DNA of 64,000 nt from Klenkia marina (GTDB lineage Bacteria; Actinomycetota; Actinomycetes; Mycobacteriales; Geodermatophilaceae): the NCBI RefSeq assembly GCF_900101025.1, contig NZ_FMUH01000005.1, positions 248,001 through 312,000 of the forward strand, read 5' to 3'. This document shows, one piece after another, positions 51,157 to 60,155 of this stretch. The position numbers and the translations under genes were made by a program. Each line of letters starts with the position of its first letter. Position 1 is the first letter of the stretch. A model generated the notes under the pieces. It made no database searches, was not told the origin of the DNA, and saw only the letters and a list, made by a program, of their open reading frames with translations.

Positions 51157-53890
51157 GGGTCCCCGGGGAGACGGTCCGCACGGTGCCGGCGCGGAACAGT
51201 GCGCCGGCACCGTCGGCCGCGAGCGGCGCCGACAGGTGGTGGCCCTGGGCGGCGTCGCACGCGTCGGCCGCCAGACGGTCGAGCACCTCGGCCTCCTCGA
51301 CGCCCCCGGCCACCACGGTCAGGCCGCTGGCGTGCGCGGCGGCCACGACGAGCGCGACCACGCGCTGGTCGGCCGGGTCGGCCGACAACAGGCTCGGGGC
51401 GACCTTGAGGGCGTCGACCGGCAGGTGCCGCAGGGCCCCGATCGACGTCCGCGCGATCCCGAAGTCGTCGAGGGCGATCCCCACGCCGAGCGTGCGCAGG
51501 TCGGACAACCGGCCCAGGAGGGACGGCGCCTCGACCACGGCGGCCTCGCCGACCTCCAGCACCAGGGCCCGGGCCGGCAGCCCGGCGTCGACGAGCGCCT
51601 CGAGCACCAGGTCGGTCACCCGCGGGTCGCCGAGGAAGCGGGCGGACACGTCGACCGAGACGGTCGGGCCGTCCTCGTCGAGCGCGAGCCCCGCCTCGGA
51701 CCGCCAGGCCGCCAGCTGCGCCGTGGCGGTGCGCAGCACCCACCTGTCCAGCTCGCAGACCAGGTCGGACTGCTCGGCCACCGGCACGAAGGCCTCCGGG
51801 GTCAGCTCGCCGAGGCCCGGGCGGGCCCAGCGCGGCGTCGCCCCGAAGCCCCGCAGAGCACCGGTCAGCACGTCGAGCACGGGTTGGTAGAGGACGTGCA
51901 GCTGGCCCTCGGCCAGGCCGTGGCGCAGGCCCTCCTCGACGTCGCGGCGCTCGTCGATGTGGGCGCGCAGGCCGTCGTCGAAGACCTCGACGCGTCCGCG
52001 GCCGGCGTGCTTGGCGCGGTACACGGCCGCGTCGGCCCGGGCGAGCAGCTCGTCGCCGTCCACCTCGCCGTCCTGGGCCAGGGCGACCCCGACGCTCGCC
52101 CCGACGGAGACCTGGCGTGGCCCGCTGGTCGTGGCCACCACGACGGGGCGGGACGCCGTGCGCACCAGCCGCTCGCCCAGCCGCACCAGCTCGGCGACGT
52201 CGGTGACCGCCTCGACGAGCACGACGAACTCGTCGCCGCCCAACCGGCAGACGGTGTCGCCGGCCCGCGCCACTCGACGCATGCGGCTGGCCACGGTGCG
52301 CAGCACCGCGTCACCGGCGGCGTGGCCGGCCCGGTCGTTGACGCCCTTGAACCCGTCGAGGTCGACGAAGAGCAGCCCGGTGGCGGTCCCGGCGCGGCGG
52401 GCCCGGTGCAGTGCTGCGGTGGTCAACCGCAGTGCTTGGGCGCGGTTGGGCAGGTCGGTGAGCGGGTCGTGCGCGGCCTCGTGGCTCAGTGCGAGCTGCA
52501 GCCGGTCACGGGTGCGGAAGGCGTCGACGAGGCGCTCGACCGAGTCGTGCAGCACCTCGCCCAGCGGACCGGGCACCGGTTCGGCGAGCACGGGGGCCCC
52601 GAGGTCCCCCCGGGCGACGGCCCCGGCCTGGGACTGGATGCGGCGCAGCGACGCCACGGTCGCGCCGAGGGCCAGGCCCACCGAGCGCACCTCCCGCGGC
52701 CCGCCTGCGCCGACGTCGACGAGCCGCCCGCGGCCGATCTCGTCGGCCTGCTCGGCCAGCCCCCGCAGCGAGCGGGTGACCTGCCGGCCGACCAGCCACA
52801 GCAGGAGGACGGTGCCGACGAAGGCGCCGAGCCCGACGAGCACGGTGCGGTCGCGCTCGGCGTCCGCGGCCGCGCCGTCGACGGCTGCGGAGGCCGCGGC
52901 GACCTCCACGGCGCGGCCCAGCACGTCGGTCGTCTCCTCGGTGACGACGCCGGCCGCGCTCACGAGGCTGCGCAGCTGGGTCAGCGTCGGCACGACCGGT
53001 CCCTGGGTGGTCGCGGTGGTCAGCAGCGAGTCCACCTGGACGGCGCTCGGCGTGCCGGCCAGCCCGAGCGCGCGGGTCCGCAGGTCGGCGTCGGCCAACG
53101 AGGCCATCGCCTCGCGGGCGACCATCACCGCGGCGTGGCTGCGCAGCCACTGCCACCGGCGGGTCGGCTCGTCCGGGCCCGTCGCGTCCAGCAGCCACCC
53201 GAGGTAGTCCACGACGTCGGGGTTCAGGCGCGCGGCGAGGTCGGCCACCACCCGCACGTCGCGGATGGCGGCCACCGTCGCGGTGCTGCCGGCCGAGCTC
53301 GCCGCAGCCACCACGACGGTGTCCTGCTGCGCGTGCAGCAGGGCGGCCACGGCCGCCCAGCTCTGCCGCAGACCCGGCAGGTCCAGGGCCCCGCCGCCGT
53401 CCACCCGCGCACGCAGCTCGCGGACGGCGGCCTGCGCCGTGCGGGCGGTGTCCGCCGGGTCCGCGAGCTCGACCGAGCGCTGCAGCTCCAGGTCGGTCTC
53501 GGCCCGCACCCGGTCCCGCGACTGGTCCACCAGGTCCGCGGCGACGGCGGCGAAGGCCGGCGTGATGCCCAGCCGGCCGACGGCATCCGGGTTGTTCAGG
53601 GCGGCCTGGACGACGACCACCAGCAGTTCCTGGTCCACCGCCGCCGAGGCCCGGGCCAGCTGGCCGAAGGCCCGCACCTGCTCGGCGGCCGAGGCCGACG
53701 CCGACGCCTCGGCCTGGGCCCGGCTGCCGAGCACGACGGCGAACGTGGCCACGGTGCTCAACGGCACGAGCACCAGCACGACCAGCAGCGCCCAGAGCGG
53801 GATGCCCCGTCTGGTCCGGTCAGGCTGCCGGTGGAGTGGCCGCACCCCGAGGTTCTCGTCGGGTGCCCACCCGGGCTTGAGCGGGGGCAC
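51146..53890 (-). CDS. Membrane diguanylate cyclase with degenerate EAL domain
   Basis: This 914-residue protein has one N-terminal membrane helix (29-50) and an extracytoplasmic helical sensor of about 300 residues. A second membrane helix (about 350-370) leads to a HAMP-like region. The GGDEF domain has RLGGDEF intact near residues 551-555. The EAL-like domain follows, but its signature EALLRW reads GATPRW (about 682-687), with later acidic residues altered (VAGGVEE for VAEGVET). It can therefore probably make c-di-GMP but not degrade it. The EAL remnant may bind or sense c-di-GMP. The start is GTG 53890. Confidence 0.87.
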   Translation of the reverse strand: MPPLKPGWAPDENLGVRPLHRQPDRTRRGIPLWALLVVLVLVPLSTVATFAVVLGSRAQAEASASASAAEQVRAFGQLARASAAVDQELLVVVVQAALNNPDAVGRLGITPAFAAVAADLVDQSRDRVRAETDLELQRSVELADPADTARTAQAAVRELRARVDGGGALDLPGLRQSWAAVAALLHAQQDTVVVAAASSAGSTATVAAIRDVRVVADLAARLNPDVVDYLGWLLDATGPDEPTRRWQWLRSHAAVMVAREAMASLADADLRTRALGLAGTPSAVQVDSLLTTATTQGPVVPTLTQLRSLVSAAGVVTEETTDVLGRAVEVAAASAAVDGAAADAERDRTVLVGLGAFVGTVLLLWLVGRQVTRSLRGLAEQADEIGRGRLVDVGAGGPREVRSVGLALGATVASLRRIQSQAGAVARGDLGAPVLAEPVPGPLGEVLHDSVERLVDAFRTRDRLQLALSHEAAHDPLTDLPNRAQALRLTTAALHRARRAGTATGLLFVDLDGFKGVNDRAGHAAGDAVLRTVASRMRRVARAGDTVCRLGGDEFVVLVEAVTDVAELVRLGERLVRTASRPVVVATTSGPRQVSVGASVGVALAQDGEVDGDELLARADAAVYRAKHAGRGRVEVFDDGLRAHIDERRDVEEGLRHGLAEGQLHVLYQPVLDVLTGALRGFGATPRWARPGLGELTPEAFVPVAEQSDLVCELDRWVLRTATAQLAAWRSEAGLALDEDGPTVSVDVSARFLGDPRVTDLVLEALVDAGLPARALVLEVGEAAVVEAPSLLGRLSDLRTLGVGIALDDFGIARTSIGALRHLPVDALKVAPSLLSADPADQRVVALVVAAAHASGLTVVAGGVEEAEVLDRLAADACDAAQGHHLSAPLAADGAGALFRAGTVRTVSPGTPTG

Positions 53891-53919
53891 CGCCCATCAC
53901 CCGGGTGGGGGAACGCGGG

Positions 53920-54957
53920 TCAGGCGTCGGCGACCAGCGGGGCGACCTCGGTGCCCAGCAGCTCGATGCCCCGCAGCAGGTCGGCGTGCGCCAGCCGGGG
54001 GTTGGTCATCTGCATCGAGAGCCGGTCGACCCCACCGAGCTGGTCGGCGATGCGGCGGATCTTCTCGGCGACGGTCTCCGGCGAACCCATGAAGAAGGCG
54101 CCGTCGGGGCCGGAGGTGGCGTCGAACTGGGCGCGGGTGGGCTGCCGGAACCCGCGCTCACGGCTGATCTTGGTGAACATCTCGTGCCAGCCGGGGTAGA
54201 TGGTGTCGGCGGCGGCCTCGGTGCTCTCGGCGACGTAGCCGAAGACGTGCAGCCCGACCTGCAGCTTCTCCGGGGCGTGCCCGGCCTGGGCGCCGGCGCG
54301 GCGGTAGAGGTCGACCAGCGGGGCGAACTGGCGCGGCTCGCCACCGATGATCGCGATCATCAGGGGCAGGCCGAGCAGGCCGGCCCGGGCGAAGGACTCA
54401 GGACTGCCGCCGACGCCGACCCAGATGGGCAGCTGCTCCTGCGCCGGACGCGGGTAGACGCCCTGACCGCTCAGGGCGGGGCGGTGCCGGCCGGACCAGG
54501 TGACCTGCTCGGAGTCGCGGATCTGCAGCAACAGCTCGAGCTTCTCGGTGAACAGCGAGTCGTAGTCCGACAGGGAGAGGCCGAACAGCGGGAACGCCTC
54601 GGTGAACGAGCCGCGGCCGACGACGAGGTCGGTGCGGCCGCCCGAGAGGAGGTCGAGCGTGGCGAACTGCTGGAACACCCGCACCGGGTCGGCGGCCGAC
54701 AGCACGGTGACGGCGCTGCCCAGCCGGATGCGCTCGGTGCGTGCGGCGGCCGCGGCCAGGATGATCGCCGGGGCGGAGTCGTAGTACTCGGGCCGGTGGT
54801 GCTCGCCGATGCCGAAGGAGTACAGGCCCACCCGGTCGGCGAGCTCGATCTCCTCGAGCAGGTCGGCCATCCGCTGCTGCGGGCCGACGGCCTCGCCGGT
54901 GGTCGGGTCGGTCACTGCCGCGACGAAGCTGTCGATGCCGATGTGCATGGCCGCCAT
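53920..54957 (-). CDS. LLM class flavin-dependent oxidoreductase
   Basis: This 345-residue luciferase-like monooxygenase has a TIM barrel with GIDSFVA at the start, GIGEHHRPEYYDSAPAIILAAAAARTERIRLGSAV (about 50-84) and PIWVGVGGSPESFARAG. It uses FMNH2 or F420. Two in-frame ATGs are possible (54957 and 54948). It follows the FAD/FeS dehydrogenase gene by 5 bases on the same strand, so it is probably in its operon. The substrate is unknown. Confidence 0.9.
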   Translation of the reverse strand: MAAMHIGIDSFVAAVTDPTTGEAVGPQQRMADLLEEIELADRVGLYSFGIGEHHRPEYYDSAPAIILAAAAARTERIRLGSAVTVLSAADPVRVFQQFATLDLLSGGRTDLVVGRGSFTEAFPLFGLSLSDYDSLFTEKLELLLQIRDSEQVTWSGRHRPALSGQGVYPRPAQEQLPIWVGVGGSPESFARAGLLGLPLMIAIIGGEPRQFAPLVDLYRRAGAQAGHAPEKLQVGLHVFGYVAESTEAAADTIYPGWHEMFTKISRERGFRQPTRAQFDATSGPDGAFFMGSPETVAEKIRRIADQLGGVDRLSMQMTNPRLAHADLLRGIELLGTEVAPLVADA

Positions 54958-54962
54958 GTTAG

Positions 54963-57722
54963 TCAAACGTTCAACCGTTCCGCCAGCACCTCGGCCAGGT
55001 GGCGTCCGCGCACCCCCGCGAGCTGGTCGAGCTGGGTGCGGCAGGAGAAGCCGTCGGCCAGCACCGCGGCGCCCGGCCCGGCCGCGCGCACGGCCGGCAG
55101 CAGCGCGGTCTCGGCCACCGCGACCGACACCGCGTGGTGGCCGGCCTCCGCCCCGAAGTTCCCGGCCAGCCCGCAGCACCCGCCCACGGCGGTGACGTCG
55201 GCCCCCGCACCGGCCAGCAGGGCACGGTCGGCGTCCCACCCGAGCACGGCGTGCTGGTGGCAGTGCGGCTGGGCGACGCCGCGCACCCCGGTGAGGTCCG
55301 GCGGGGTCCAGCCGCGGGCGGTGAGCAGCTCGGCCAGCGTGTGCGTGGCCGCCGCCACCCGCTCGGCCGCCGGTCCGGGCACCAGCTCGCGGGCGTCGCC
55401 GCGCAGCACGGCCGTGCACGAGGGCTCCAACGACACCACGGGCACCCCCCGGTCGAGCGCGGCCACCGTCGCCGCGAGCCGGGCGCGGGCGGTGTCCAGC
55501 TGCCCGGTGGAGATCCAGGTCAGCCCGCAGCAGGTCGGGTCGGGCAGCCGCACCGCGTACCCGGCGTCGGCCAGCACCGCCACGGCGGCCCGGCCGACCT
55601 CGGGGGCGAAGTGGTCGGTGAAGGTGTCGACGAACAGCAGCACCGGGTCGCCGTCCCCCGCGGGCTGCCGGGCGTGCCAGGCGCGGAAGGTCTCCGGCGC
55701 GAAGCGGGGCAGGGCGCGGTCGCGGTCGATCCCGCCGGCGGCCCGGGTCAGCGCGGCGCCGGCCGCCGTCCCCAGCACGGCGTTGACCAACCGCGGCGCT
55801 CGGGAGGCCCAGCGGGCAGTGGTCGGCAGCCAGCCGAGCGACCAGTGCGTGCGCGGCCGCCACCAGCGGCGGTACCGGGCGTGCAGCACCTCGGCCTTGT
55901 AGGTCGCCATGTCGACCCCGGTGGGGCAGTCGACCGCGCACCCCTTGCAGGCCAGGCAGAGGTCGAGGGAGTCCAGCACCTCGGGCGCGCCCAGCCCGCC
56001 GACGAGCTCGCCGTTCGCGGCCTCCTGCAGCACCCGGGCCCGGGCCCGGGTGGAGTCGCGCTCGTCACCCGTGGCCAGGAAGGAGGGGCACATGACCCCG
56101 CCCGTGGCCGTGGCGTCGGCGCGGCAGCGGCCCACCCCGGTGCAGCGGTGCGCGGCCACCGCGAGGTCCCCGCCGTCCTCGGCCAGGGCGAAGGCCCGGG
56201 CGCGCAGGGGGTGGGCCCGCGGCAGGCGCAGGGTGGCGTCGAGCGGTTCGGGGTCGACGAGCACGCCGGGGTTGAGCAGCCCGGCGGGGTCGAAGGCGTG
56301 CTTGACCGCGGCGAAGGCGGCCAGCAGCTCGGGGCCGTACATGCGGGGCAGCAGCTCGCTGCGGGCCCGGCCGTCCCCGTGCTCGCCGCTGATCGACCCG
56401 CCGTACCCGGCGACCAGGTCGGCCGCGGCCTCGACGAACTCCCGCAGCACGTGCGGCCGGTCGGCCAGCGGGAAGTCGATGCGCGAGTGCACGCACCCGT
56501 CGCCGAAGTGCCCGTACACCAGCGCGTCGAGCCCGTGCGCGTCGAGCAGGGCCCGGACGTCGCGCAGGTAGTCGCCCAGGTGCTCGGGCGGGACGGCGGC
56601 GTCCTCCCACCCGGGCCACGCCGGGGCGCCGGCCGGGGTGCGCCCACCGAGTCCGGCGCCGTCCTCGCGGATGCGCCACAGCCGCAGCGCATCGGGTCCG
56701 GTGACGACGAGCGAGTCCAGCGCGCCGGCGTCGGTCGCCAGCCGGCGGGCGGCGTCCCGCGCCGCGCGGTCGGAGTCGCCGGCGACCTCGACGAACAGCC
56801 AGCCCTCGCCGCGCGGCAGGTCGGGCACCGCCTGCGGGCCGCGCCGCCGGCGCACGACGTCGACCAGCCGGGCGTCCATCCCCTCGACCGCGCGCGGGGC
56901 GTGCGGCAGCAGGGCCGGGACGGCGTCGGCGGCCGCCGGCATGTCCGGGTAGCCCAGGACGACCAGCGCCGTGGCCGCAGGCACCTCGGCCAGCGACACG
57001 GTGGCCTCCAGCAGGACCGCGAGGGTGCCCTCGGACCCGGCCAGGAAGCGGCCCACGTGCCGGCCGTTCTCGGGCAGCAGGTGCTCCAGCGAGTAGCCCG
57101 ACACCTGTCGACGGAAGCGGCCCGACCCGGTGCGGATCGCGGCGAGGTTCGCGTCCACCACCGGCCACAGGTCGACCGGGCCCGCGGCACCCGGCCCGGC
57201 GGTGAGCACGTCGCCCCCGGCGGTGGCCACCCGCAGCGACACGACGGTGTCGGCGGCCCGGCCGGCGCTCATGGCGTGCGCGCCGCAGGCGTTGTTGCCG
57301 ATCGTGCCGCCGATTGTGGCCCGCGAGTGGGTGGAGGGGTCGGGTCCGTAGGCCAGCCCGTGCGGCGCGCCGGCGTCGGTGATCCGGTCGAGCACGACCC
57401 CGGGCTGGACGACGGCCGTGCCGGCGGCGGGGTCGAGCTCGAGGATGCGGGTGAGGTGGCGGGAGGTGTCCAGCACCAGCCCGGGGCCGATCGCGTTGCC
57501 GGCGATGGACGTCCCGCCGCCGCGCATCGTCAGCGGCACCCCCAGCTCGCGGCAGACGGCGAGGGCGGCGAGCACCTCGTCGGCGTCGCGCGGGTGCGCC
57601 ACGGCAGCCGGGACCACCCGGTGGTTGGAGGCGTCGGAGCTGTACTCGGCCCGCCGCCGGGTGCCGTCGTCGACCTCGGCGAGCCCGGCGGCGCGGAGGC
57701 GGGCGGTCAGGTCGCTGGGCAC
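54963..57722 (-). CDS. FAD- and Fe-S-binding oxidoreductase (D-2-hydroxyacid dehydrogenase, YdiJ/GlcD-GlcF fusion type)
   Basis: The N-terminal FAD_binding_4 domain of this 919-residue protein has MRGGGTSIAGNAIGPGLV (around 66-83) and TIGGTIGNNACGAHA. An FAD-oxidase C-terminal domain follows (GHFGDGCVHSRIDF, ISGEHGDGRARSELL). Next come two 4Fe-4S motifs (CTGVGRCRADATATGGVMCPS and CLACKGCAVDCPTGVD) and two CCG domains (PTCCGLTW, GGCCGLAGNFG). This layout is that of E. coli YdiJ and D-2-hydroxyglutarate or D-lactate dehydrogenases that pass electrons to quinone. The start is GTG 57722. Confidence 0.9.
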   Translation of the reverse strand: MPSDLTARLRAAGLAEVDDGTRRRAEYSSDASNHRVVPAAVAHPRDADEVLAALAVCRELGVPLTMRGGGTSIAGNAIGPGLVLDTSRHLTRILELDPAAGTAVVQPGVVLDRITDAGAPHGLAYGPDPSTHSRATIGGTIGNNACGAHAMSAGRAADTVVSLRVATAGGDVLTAGPGAAGPVDLWPVVDANLAAIRTGSGRFRRQVSGYSLEHLLPENGRHVGRFLAGSEGTLAVLLEATVSLAEVPAATALVVLGYPDMPAAADAVPALLPHAPRAVEGMDARLVDVVRRRRGPQAVPDLPRGEGWLFVEVAGDSDRAARDAARRLATDAGALDSLVVTGPDALRLWRIREDGAGLGGRTPAGAPAWPGWEDAAVPPEHLGDYLRDVRALLDAHGLDALVYGHFGDGCVHSRIDFPLADRPHVLREFVEAAADLVAGYGGSISGEHGDGRARSELLPRMYGPELLAAFAAVKHAFDPAGLLNPGVLVDPEPLDATLRLPRAHPLRARAFALAEDGGDLAVAAHRCTGVGRCRADATATGGVMCPSFLATGDERDSTRARARVLQEAANGELVGGLGAPEVLDSLDLCLACKGCAVDCPTGVDMATYKAEVLHARYRRWWRPRTHWSLGWLPTTARWASRAPRLVNAVLGTAAGAALTRAAGGIDRDRALPRFAPETFRAWHARQPAGDGDPVLLFVDTFTDHFAPEVGRAAVAVLADAGYAVRLPDPTCCGLTWISTGQLDTARARLAATVAALDRGVPVVSLEPSCTAVLRGDARELVPGPAAERVAAATHTLAELLTARGWTPPDLTGVRGVAQPHCHQHAVLGWDADRALLAGAGADVTAVGGCCGLAGNFGAEAGHHAVSVAVAETALLPAVRAAGPGAAVLADGFSCRTQLDQLAGVRGRHLAEVLAERLNV

Positions 57723-57770
57723 CGCCCGAGTGTGCCCCGCGGGTGGTGCGTCGCGGGTACCGTCCCGCCC

Positions 57771-58577
57771 ATGGGGGCTCGACGGGGATCCCTCGCCGTG
57801 GTGGCGGGGCTGCTGGTGGGGGCGCTGGCCTGGCCCGGGGCCGCCGCCGCGTCGGACGGCGTCGGGCACGACGTCTCCTACCCCCAGTGCGGGCAGGAGC
57901 TCCCGGCCGACTCGGCGTTCGGCATCGTGGGGGTCAACGGCGGGGTGGCCACCACCGTGAACCCCTGCCTGGCCGACCAGCTCGCGTGGGCCGCCGCGCT
58001 GCCGGGCTCCCCCGGGCTGCAGGTCTACGTCAACACCGCCAACCCCGGTCAGCTCGACCCCCGGCCGCCCACCTGGCCCAGCAGCGGCGAGAGCCCCTAC
58101 GGCGCGTGCGCGGGCGACCCGGGGCCGGCGTGCTCCTGGGTCTACGGCCGCACCCGCGCCGCCGTGGACATCCACGCCTTCCTGCTGCCCGCCGCGGCCC
58201 GGGCCGGGGTCGCCGTCGTCCCCGCCGACCTGGTGTGGTGGCTGGACGTCGAGACCATGAACACCTGGCAGACGGGGTCCGCCGCAGCGCGCGCGAACAA
58301 CCGGGTGACGCTGGAGGGCATGGTCTCCTACCTGGCCGAGACCGGGGCGCGGGTCGGGCTGTACTCCACCGACCGGCAGTGGGGCGAGATCGTCGGCTGG
58401 GTGCCGTCGGGCTCGCCGCTGCACGAGCTGGACAGCTGGCTGGCCGGTGCGCTCGACCCGGTGGGCGCCGCCGAGCTGTGCGGGCTGCCCCCGCTGACCG
58501 GTGGCGGGTCCGTCGTGCTCGCGCAGTTCGTGACCGAGCTCGACGACGTCCCGCTGGACCACGACCTGCCCTGCTGA
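57771..58577 (+). CDS. Secreted GH25-like protein
   Basis: This 268-residue exported protein has a signal peptide ARRGSLAVVAGLLVGALAWPGAAAA (2-27). The mature part has GHDVSYPQCGQEL and WWLDVETMNTW, resembling the Asp and DxE active-site strands of GH25 lysozymes. The usual family length is about 200. A role in cell-wall glycan cleavage is possible, but the fold is assigned by motif only. Four Cys may form disulfides. It sits between the FAD/FeS gene (divergent) and the Gfo/Idh gene (15 bp downstream). Confidence 0.65.
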   Translation: MGARRGSLAVVAGLLVGALAWPGAAAASDGVGHDVSYPQCGQELPADSAFGIVGVNGGVATTVNPCLADQLAWAAALPGSPGLQVYVNTANPGQLDPRPPTWPSSGESPYGACAGDPGPACSWVYGRTRAAVDIHAFLLPAAARAGVAVVPADLVWWLDVETMNTWQTGSAAARANNRVTLEGMVSYLAETGARVGLYSTDRQWGEIVGWVPSGSPLHELDSWLAGALDPVGAAELCGLPPLTGGGSVVLAQFVTELDDVPLDHDLPC

Positions 58578-58592
58578 GCCAGACTGCCCCTC

Positions 58593-59642
58593 GTGGACTC
58601 CGGTGCGGTGCGGTTCGGGTTGGTCGGCTACGGGTTCGGCGGGAGGTGGTTCCACGCCCCGCTGCTCGCCGCGGCCCCGTCCGTCGACTTCCTGGGGGTC
58701 GTGACGACGTCGCCGGAGCGGCGCACGCTCGTGGCTGCCGACCAACCCTCGGCAGCGTGCTTCGACTCGCTGGAGGCCCTGGTGGACGCCGGGGCCGAGG
58801 CGGTGGCGATCTCCACCCCGGCCGACACGCACTCGGCGCTCACCGACCGGGCGATCGACCTCGGGCTCGCCGTCGTCTGCGACAAGCCGTTCGCGATGGA
58901 CGCCGACGCGGCGCAGGCATCGGTGGAGAAGGCCGAGGCGGCCGGGCTGCCGCTGTCGCCGTACCAGAACCGGCGCTGGGACTCGGACTTCCTGACGCTG
59001 CGACGGCTGGTCGACGACGGCTCGCTCGGGTCCGTGCGGGTCCTCGAGTCCCGGTTCGAGCGGATGGCCGACGGCGACGGACCCGGCGCGGCCGGTGGCG
59101 GCACGCTGCGCGACTTCGGCAGCCACCTGGTGGACCAGGCGCTGGTGCTGCTCGGGCCGGTGAGCTCGGTGTTCGCGCGCTGGTCGCTGCGGTCCACCGG
59201 GCTGGACGACGACGTGCTGGTGGTGCTCGACCACGCCGGCGGGGCGCGGTCGGTGCTGGGCGGGAGCTGGCGGTCGGGTGCGCCGGGGCCCCGGTTCCGC
59301 GTCACCGGGTCGGCGGGCAGCTACGTGGTGGGCACCGAGGTGCTCGAGAACGGCATGGGCGCGATGGACGGTCAGGAGTTCGCGCTGCTGGCCGGGGAGT
59401 CGCCGGCGTCCCCGACGTGGGGCACCGAACCGGCGTCGGCGTGGGGGCGGCTGCAGCGGGGGGCGTCGGCCACCGTGGTGGAGTCCGAGCGCGGCCGCTG
59501 GGACACCTTCTACCCGGCGTTCGCGGCCGCCGTCCGGGGCACCGGCCCGGTGCCGGTCGACCCGCGCGACGCGGTCGCGACCGCCCGGGTGCTCGACGCT
59601 GCCCGACGCAGCGCCACGACCGGCGAGGTCGTGTCGCTGTGA
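58593..59642 (+). CDS. Gfo/Idh/MocA family oxidoreductase
   Basis: This 349-residue NAD(P)-dependent enzyme has a Rossmann motif GLVGYGFGGRWFH (9-21) and the EKP-type segment CDKPFAMDADAA. The catalytic GGGTLRDFGSHLVDQAL region matches the usual D..xxH motif. Members act on sugars or inositols. It starts at GTG 58593 and is coupled to the following deaminase gene by a GTGA overlap. Confidence 0.9.
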   Translation: MDSGAVRFGLVGYGFGGRWFHAPLLAAAPSVDFLGVVTTSPERRTLVAADQPSAACFDSLEALVDAGAEAVAISTPADTHSALTDRAIDLGLAVVCDKPFAMDADAAQASVEKAEAAGLPLSPYQNRRWDSDFLTLRRLVDDGSLGSVRVLESRFERMADGDGPGAAGGGTLRDFGSHLVDQALVLLGPVSSVFARWSLRSTGLDDDVLVVLDHAGGARSVLGGSWRSGAPGPRFRVTGSAGSYVVGTEVLENGMGAMDGQEFALLAGESPASPTWGTEPASAWGRLQRGASATVVESERGRWDTFYPAFAAAVRGTGPVPVDPRDAVATARVLDAARRSATTGEVVSL

Positions 59643-60118
59643 GCCTCACCGAGGTCGACCGCCGGCACCTGAGCCGCTGCGTCGAGCTGGCCGAGGAGGC
59701 CCTGGACGCCGGCGACGAACCCTTCGGGTCGCTGCTGGTGGCCGCCGACGGCACGGTGCTGGCCGAGGACCGCAACCGCATCGCCGGCGGCGACTCGACC
59801 CGGCACCCGGAGGTCGAGCTGGCCCGCTGGGCGGCCTCGCACGTGCCCGCTGCCGAGCGCCCCTCCGCCACCGTCTACACCTCGGGCGAGCACTGCCCGA
59901 TGTGCTCGGCCGCGCACGCCTGGGTGGGGCTGGGCCGCATCGTCTACGCCAGCTCGTCGGCCCAGCTGGCCGGGTGGCTGGCCGAGCTGGGCGTGGCCCC
60001 GGGCCCGGTGGCGACGCTCCCGGTGCAGGCCGTGGCACCCGGCGTCCCGGTCGACGGTCCCGACGACGAGCTGTCGGCCCGGGTCCGCGAGCTGCACGTC
60101 CGCCTGCACCGCCGCTGA
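59639..60118 (+). CDS. Nucleoside deaminase (guanine/cytidine deaminase family)
   Basis: This 159-residue zinc deaminase has ligands His56 with proton-shuttle Glu58 in RHPEVELARW (HPE for the usual HAE) and Cys86/Cys89 in EHCPMC. The size and the N-terminal ELAEEALDAGDEPFGSLLV fit guanine deaminase-like or tRNA-adenosine-deaminase-like members. The C-terminal region is less conserved. It is coupled to the Gfo/Idh gene by GTGA. Confidence 0.88.
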   Translation: MSLTEVDRRHLSRCVELAEEALDAGDEPFGSLLVAADGTVLAEDRNRIAGGDSTRHPEVELARWAASHVPAAERPSATVYTSGEHCPMCSAAHAWVGLGRIVYASSSAQLAGWLAELGVAPGPVATLPVQAVAPGVPVDGPDDELSARVRELHVRLHRR

Positions 60119-60155
60119 CCCTGCCGCACCGCAGGGGTCGACCGGAGGTGGTGCG

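Noticed and set aside
54999-57770. Long plus-strand frame opposite the FAD/FeS dehydrogenase
   Set aside because: The opposite strand carries a full recognised 919-residue enzyme. Only the part from 57771, the secreted GH25-like protein, shows real features.
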